From Rhynchopus euleeides (Eukaryota; Euglenozoa; Diplonemea; Diplonemida; Diplonemidae): 64,000 nucleotides of DNA. The notes beneath the pieces were generated by a model, which made no database searches, was not told where the DNA came from, and saw only the letters and a program-made list of their open reading frames with translations. Both the position numbers and the translations under genes were made by a program. Each line of letters opens with the position of its first letter. Positions within the stretch are counted from its first letter, which is position 1. This document shows positions 59,950 through 64,000 of the stretch, piece after piece. The stretch spans positions 1,984,001 to 2,048,000 of the forward strand of contig OY723296.1 of assembly GCA_963210315.1 (NCBI GenBank). The letters run 5' to 3'.

Positions 59950-61945
59950 ATGTCGCGCATGGTGGAAGCGACGATCATCGAGCCCGACCACGAAGAGGAC
60001 TATGACAGCGACACACAGGACACCTCCTCCAAGGTGATCAAGGATGTGAACCGGCTACAGAGCGGGGGCGGGCTTGGCGAGCGGCGCCTCAGCAAGGTGG
60101 AGGACCAGAGGCTGCGCACTGCGTTGGGCATCATTCGCAGCGGGTCGCAGCGCGAGCTGAAGGAGGAGTGCATCCGCAATGAGTGGTACCAGGTGTCGGA
60201 TGAGCAGGAGCGCGACATCCTGAAGGACTGCGTCACCGACGAGGCCTTCTGGGAGGAGGTCAAGGAGCTGGCGCGCAAGGAACTCGAGGCGGAGCCGGCG
60301 GTGATGGGTGAGGACCAGTTCCGTGCCATGTTCCGCGAGTTCGACGCAGACAACTCCGGCGCCATCGATGCTGAGGAGCTCCGGAAGCTGCTGCAGCAGG
60401 CCATGGGCATGGACTGCACATATGAGGAGGTGGTCGACCTGATGTCGCAGGTCGACACCGACGGAAACGGCGAGATTGACGAAGTATGCCTGCGTGACGA
60501 TTTCTGTTGAGTACATGATCGCAATCCGAGTGAACTCTGATACCACCTCCACTCCACTGTGTTATGCCACTCACTACGCCGCCAAGCGTCTTGTTCAGAG
60601 GTTCACCAACCTCCAACGCACCGCACCACCACCACCACCACCACTCACACAGCAAGAGTTCCTGGACATCATGAACGCTGCCAAGAAGCAGCAGGAGTCC
60701 TCTGGCTACCGCGAGCAGCGTGAGCGGCTCGAAGAGGCATCCCCCCTGGGCCAGGCGCGGAAGCGGCGCCAGAGTGCCTTCGGCGAAGGCCCGCCACGCC
60801 CACCCTCCAGAGACAGGCCCCTGACAGAGACGACCATCGCCATCCCCCCTGTGCCGTCCTCCAACCTGGGTGTCGGCGCCACCTCCTCGCGGCATCCGCT
60901 GGACAGCGATGACGAGGACAGCACCGAGAAGCTCTCCACCAAGCTGCGCCGCAAGGCCTCCTACACACAGAACAAGGGGGAGAAGGTCACACTGCTGGGC
61001 AAGGCCACCGTGGAGGAGTACAAGGTGTGCCTGATGTCCCATCCGCCACAGGGGTCGATGCGTGCATGATTTTTATGGTTTCCGCAAAGTGATGTCGCAT
61101 GTGAGGTTTTCACGCGGGAAGTGATGCACTCCTGCCTCCACCCACCCGTCACCTACCCCCCCACCCACCCACCCCATTCAGGAGATGCTCAAGAGCACAG
61201 CACAAGCTGCCCGCAGGAAGAGCGAGGTGAAGGAACCCGTCCCTGCACCCGAGGCGGCGAGGCCGGCCGTCCGCTCCGATCCGGCGCCTTCATCGCCTCC
61301 CGTCTCCTCCCCCGCAACCGCCGGGTCGCCGACCTTCACCCCGGGCGCCATCTCCATCTCTGCCGCGATGAAGTCCTCGAAGCGGCCTGAGGCCGGGTAC
61401 TCCTCCGGCCCCGTGTCACCCCCGAAGCCCAAGCAGGAGGAGGTGGGCATCGAGGTCACGGCGCCCCAGGCACACCTCCCTGCCGACGACTCGACGCACT
61501 CCACAGAGCCGTGTGAGGAGGTCGTGGTGAACGAGGGGAGCGGCTCTGTGCCTGCTGCCCTGAAGCAGACACGGTCTTCTCCGAAGAAGAAGGTTTGCCT
61601 TGCCTCCCCGCGCCCCGCCCAGTGCACTCTGCAGGTAGATTGGTTGTGTGGTATCCGAGTTCCACCTGTTGCCTCCTCAAAAAATCAGGCCACATTCAGG
61701 ACACACGAACTACGTAGCACGCCCGTTCAGGGTTGGCCCCACCTTTATTTGTCGCAACCCGCATCCCACCACTCTGGTGTAGAGAGAATACGAGTCACCC
61801 AGTAGCCGCAGTCCCCCTTCATTCACCACCACCACACCCCCCGCCACCACAGGTCTCCAAGCCCAAGGCACCCAAGGACGAGGTGCCCAGCTACATGCGC
61901 AACACCGCCGCCAGCAAGCCTAAGACGGGCAGCAGCCGGAGGTGA
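59950..61945 (+). CDS. EF-hand calcium-binding protein with disordered basic C-terminus, four exons
   Basis: Exons 59950-60483, 60653-61024, 61182-61592 and 61853-61945 join in phase 0 to give 469 residues. The N-terminal ~110 residues are charged and unrecognised. A calmodulin-like EF pair follows: DADNSGAIDAEE (~134) and DTDGNGEIDEQE (~170). The first intron (GTATGCCTGC donor) lies inside the second loop, just before its Gln-Glu. Only the spliced form supplies the last calcium ligand, which strongly supports the splice. The rest is Pro/Ser/Lys-rich and probably disordered (KLSTKLRRKASYTQ; SPKKK). The third donor is chosen as GTTTG at 61593, but GTAGAT at 61635 is also in phase. It may be a flagellar or signalling calcium sensor; no partner is known, though it neighbours a calcium channel gene. 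Confidence 0.75.
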
Positions 61946-64000
61946 TACGAGGCTCTGTGAACTAAACGAAAAAAACATGCGAGAGACGCTCAAAAACTAA
62001 ATTGAAGGAATGAAAACAAAACCACAAAAAAAAATGAAAAAAGAATGCAAACCAGCAGCAGCTTGTGCTCTGCCAGCCAGGGCTGTTTCTAAAGCCGGGG
62101 GTGGGGGGGTGGGGGTGGGGGTGATGTGTCGTCCAGATTCCGTGATGTCGACCTTTTCGATATTTCGGCGTTGCCTGGCATGTTTTTTTCTGTATCTGAG
62201 TTCGGCCAGCACGGGCTCCCCGCCGCCCCCTGCCCCCCCCAGATCTAGGAACTAGGAACCCCGCCTTGCTGCGAGTATAATGCCTCTCTTCTTGGCATCG
62301 ATGCGCTCCACCGCTGCCCCGCGTTGCGCCAAGGCAGACGGGGGGGGGGGGGTTTATGTTCATCGAAGGCCAAAAACCAAATATCCAGCAAAAAAAGACA
62401 ATAAAGCACAAACCAGCAACTCTCTCTGGCACCCCCCCCCCCCCCAACACACACCCCAGATTATTTTTTGCCCAACGCTATGCCTGACACGCAACGGCAC
62501 TTCTCGATACACACTGTGCCCGATGCGCTTGTCTGCGGATGTTCCCCCCTTTAACAACGAGGTGGAGTGGGGTGAGTTGGGGTGGGGGGTGGTGGAGGGG
62601 TGGGCTTTCGTCCTGCTGCCAGTTGGCACTATAGTGTGCTCCTTCTGTAGCCAGCCCGGCAAGGCGTTTTGGCAACGCTGATTACAGTTCAAACTCTTGT
62701 GTGCGTGACACACAAAGCAGAGGTGCGGCCTTTGCTCTGAGGTGGGTCACACCCTCTAGTGTCGTGCAACGGTCTCCCGTGGACATCTGTTTGATGCTGA
62801 TCCGCGGATCCAACACAGAGTCAAACGGATCCAGTTTTTGCCAGACAGAGCGAATGCCGCTATTGAGTGAAGGCTGTCCCCGTTGTGTCTATCGGGTCTG
62901 CCGTCATTGGACTCCCGGTGCCCCCTCCTGTGCTGATATGTGCCTCGTGGTGCTAGCCCCTGTGTCTTGTTATTTTTTTTTGCGTGCTGTATGTAATTTT
63001 TACTTTGGGGTCCGCCGAGACAACAAAAGAAGAAGAAGCAGAAAAAAAAGAAGATGGAAAAACCGCACCGGGTACGATTAGCAGCGAAAGCTGCGTGCAT
63101 GCCCTTTTCTGGGTGGGTTGCAGCAGGGTTTCGGGACAGCAAAATAAGAAGAAGAAACAGATTGGGGGGGGGGCGAAGGGAAGGAGGGGGGGGTGGTGGT
63201 GGTGGAGGCCGAGGAAACCAAAAATCGGCGCGGTGCTGTGTTGTTTTGTTTTGTAGTGTGGTTGGTGACAGATTGACTTTGCAGAACGCCTCCCCCCCGG
63301 CCCCCACGCCCGGCGCACCCACACACCCCACCCCACCCCACCCCAGCCCTTTTATCTCTGTCTCTCTCTCCGTCTCTAACTATCTGGGTGTCTTCACTAT
63401 CCGGTAACTTTTCCGGCAAAACTGTTCCGCGTTTTTTTCTCACAAAAGAAACGTGAAATCCACCAATAAAAACACACCGTTTTTTTTGGCTCCGGATGGT
63501 ATCGAATGACAATCTCCCACCCCACTCTCTGAGAGTGGCTCTATCTGGAGCTCGACCCCTTGACAGCGTGCCGCTGGCGTGTTGCGCACCCCCTGAAGCT
63601 CCAGCCAATGCAAATCGCCAGCCAAAGGCAAACGGCTAACGTCTCCACACCCACCCACCCCCCCTCTCTCCCCCAAGCTGGCTGTGCTGCTCCCACACAG
63701 GAAAGCCCCAGACTATGCCTAAGTGCCAACTCGAGAGAGTGTAAATTCAAAACAGGTGGGTCCCACAATTTTCCAGTTGTCGTTTGCTCGAAGCTGAGCT
63801 GTCCAGCACGGCATCTTCTTCGCGCCGAAGTAAGTCGTTTTCTCCGTGGAGTGGGTGTGCGCCGCAGTCAGGAAGGCCAGGTGCGAAGTGCGTGCCGTTG
63901 TTGGGTCAGGATCTTCGCAGAGTTGCAGGGGGTAGTGCTCCTCTTCATCCCTTCCATTCTGCCATTCTCAGAACCTTCCAAAAAGGCAAAAAAAATCACC
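61946..64000. other. No gene recognised to window end
   Basis: 2 kb with many homopolymer runs (poly-G 62341, poly-C 62433, poly-A 62025, poly-G 63163-63200) and purine/pyrimidine asymmetry. Open frames up to 191 codons are low-complexity and lack domains. No tRNA or rRNA signal is seen. Confidence 0.45.

Overview
The window is nuclear DNA of a GC-rich, intron-bearing eukaryote, most likely a flagellated protist. The evidence is short spliceosomal introns (50-290 bp, donor mostly GTATG), two polycystin/TRPP channels, a CK1 kinase, WD40, GT61 and EF-hand genes, and eukaryotic transposons. I cannot name the species. All recognised genes lie on the + strand. Intergenic DNA is full of homopolymer runs, microsatellites and short dispersed repeats.

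Layout: 1-6.4 kb is repeat-rich and gene-poor (50-bp minisatellite, MITE-like and dispersed repeats). 6.4-17.7 kb encodes one giant ankyrin-polycystin channel. 19.0-34.1 kb is a casein kinase 1 gene whose single intron has grown to about 14 kb. That intron holds a LINE (OTU protease, endonuclease, reverse transcriptase, RNase H) and, just downstream, a complete hAT-type DNA transposon with terminal inverted repeats, an exact 8-bp target duplication, a 91-bp hairpin repeat array and a transposase fused to a ubiquitin-specific protease. 34-39.5 kb is non-coding as far as I can see. 39.5-41.8 kb is an ATP-dependent DNA ligase. 43.1-46.0 kb holds two tandem ubiquitin-like/WD40 paralogues. 47.1-48.7 kb is a GT61 glycosyltransferase. 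49.3-51.7 kb is a P-loop GTPase-like membrane protein. 51.7-54.5 kb is repeats. 54.5-58.9 kb is a six-exon EF-hand polycystin-2-like channel. 59.9-61.9 kb is a four-exon EF-hand protein. 62-64 kb shows no gene.

The most interesting biology is in the CK1 intron. Two unrelated mobile elements, a LINE and a hAT transposon, each carry a different deubiquitinase-type cysteine protease fold (OTU and USP). Each also has a near C-terminal motif resembling a PCNA-binding PIP box (QASITAYL and QPDIRSFM). I infer that both may act on ubiquitin signalling at replication or repair sites, with the sliding clamp as one candidate partner. This is a hypothesis from sequence only. The LINE also has ORF1 and ORF2 in one frame separated by a single UAG, and an apparent -1 shift inside ORF1.
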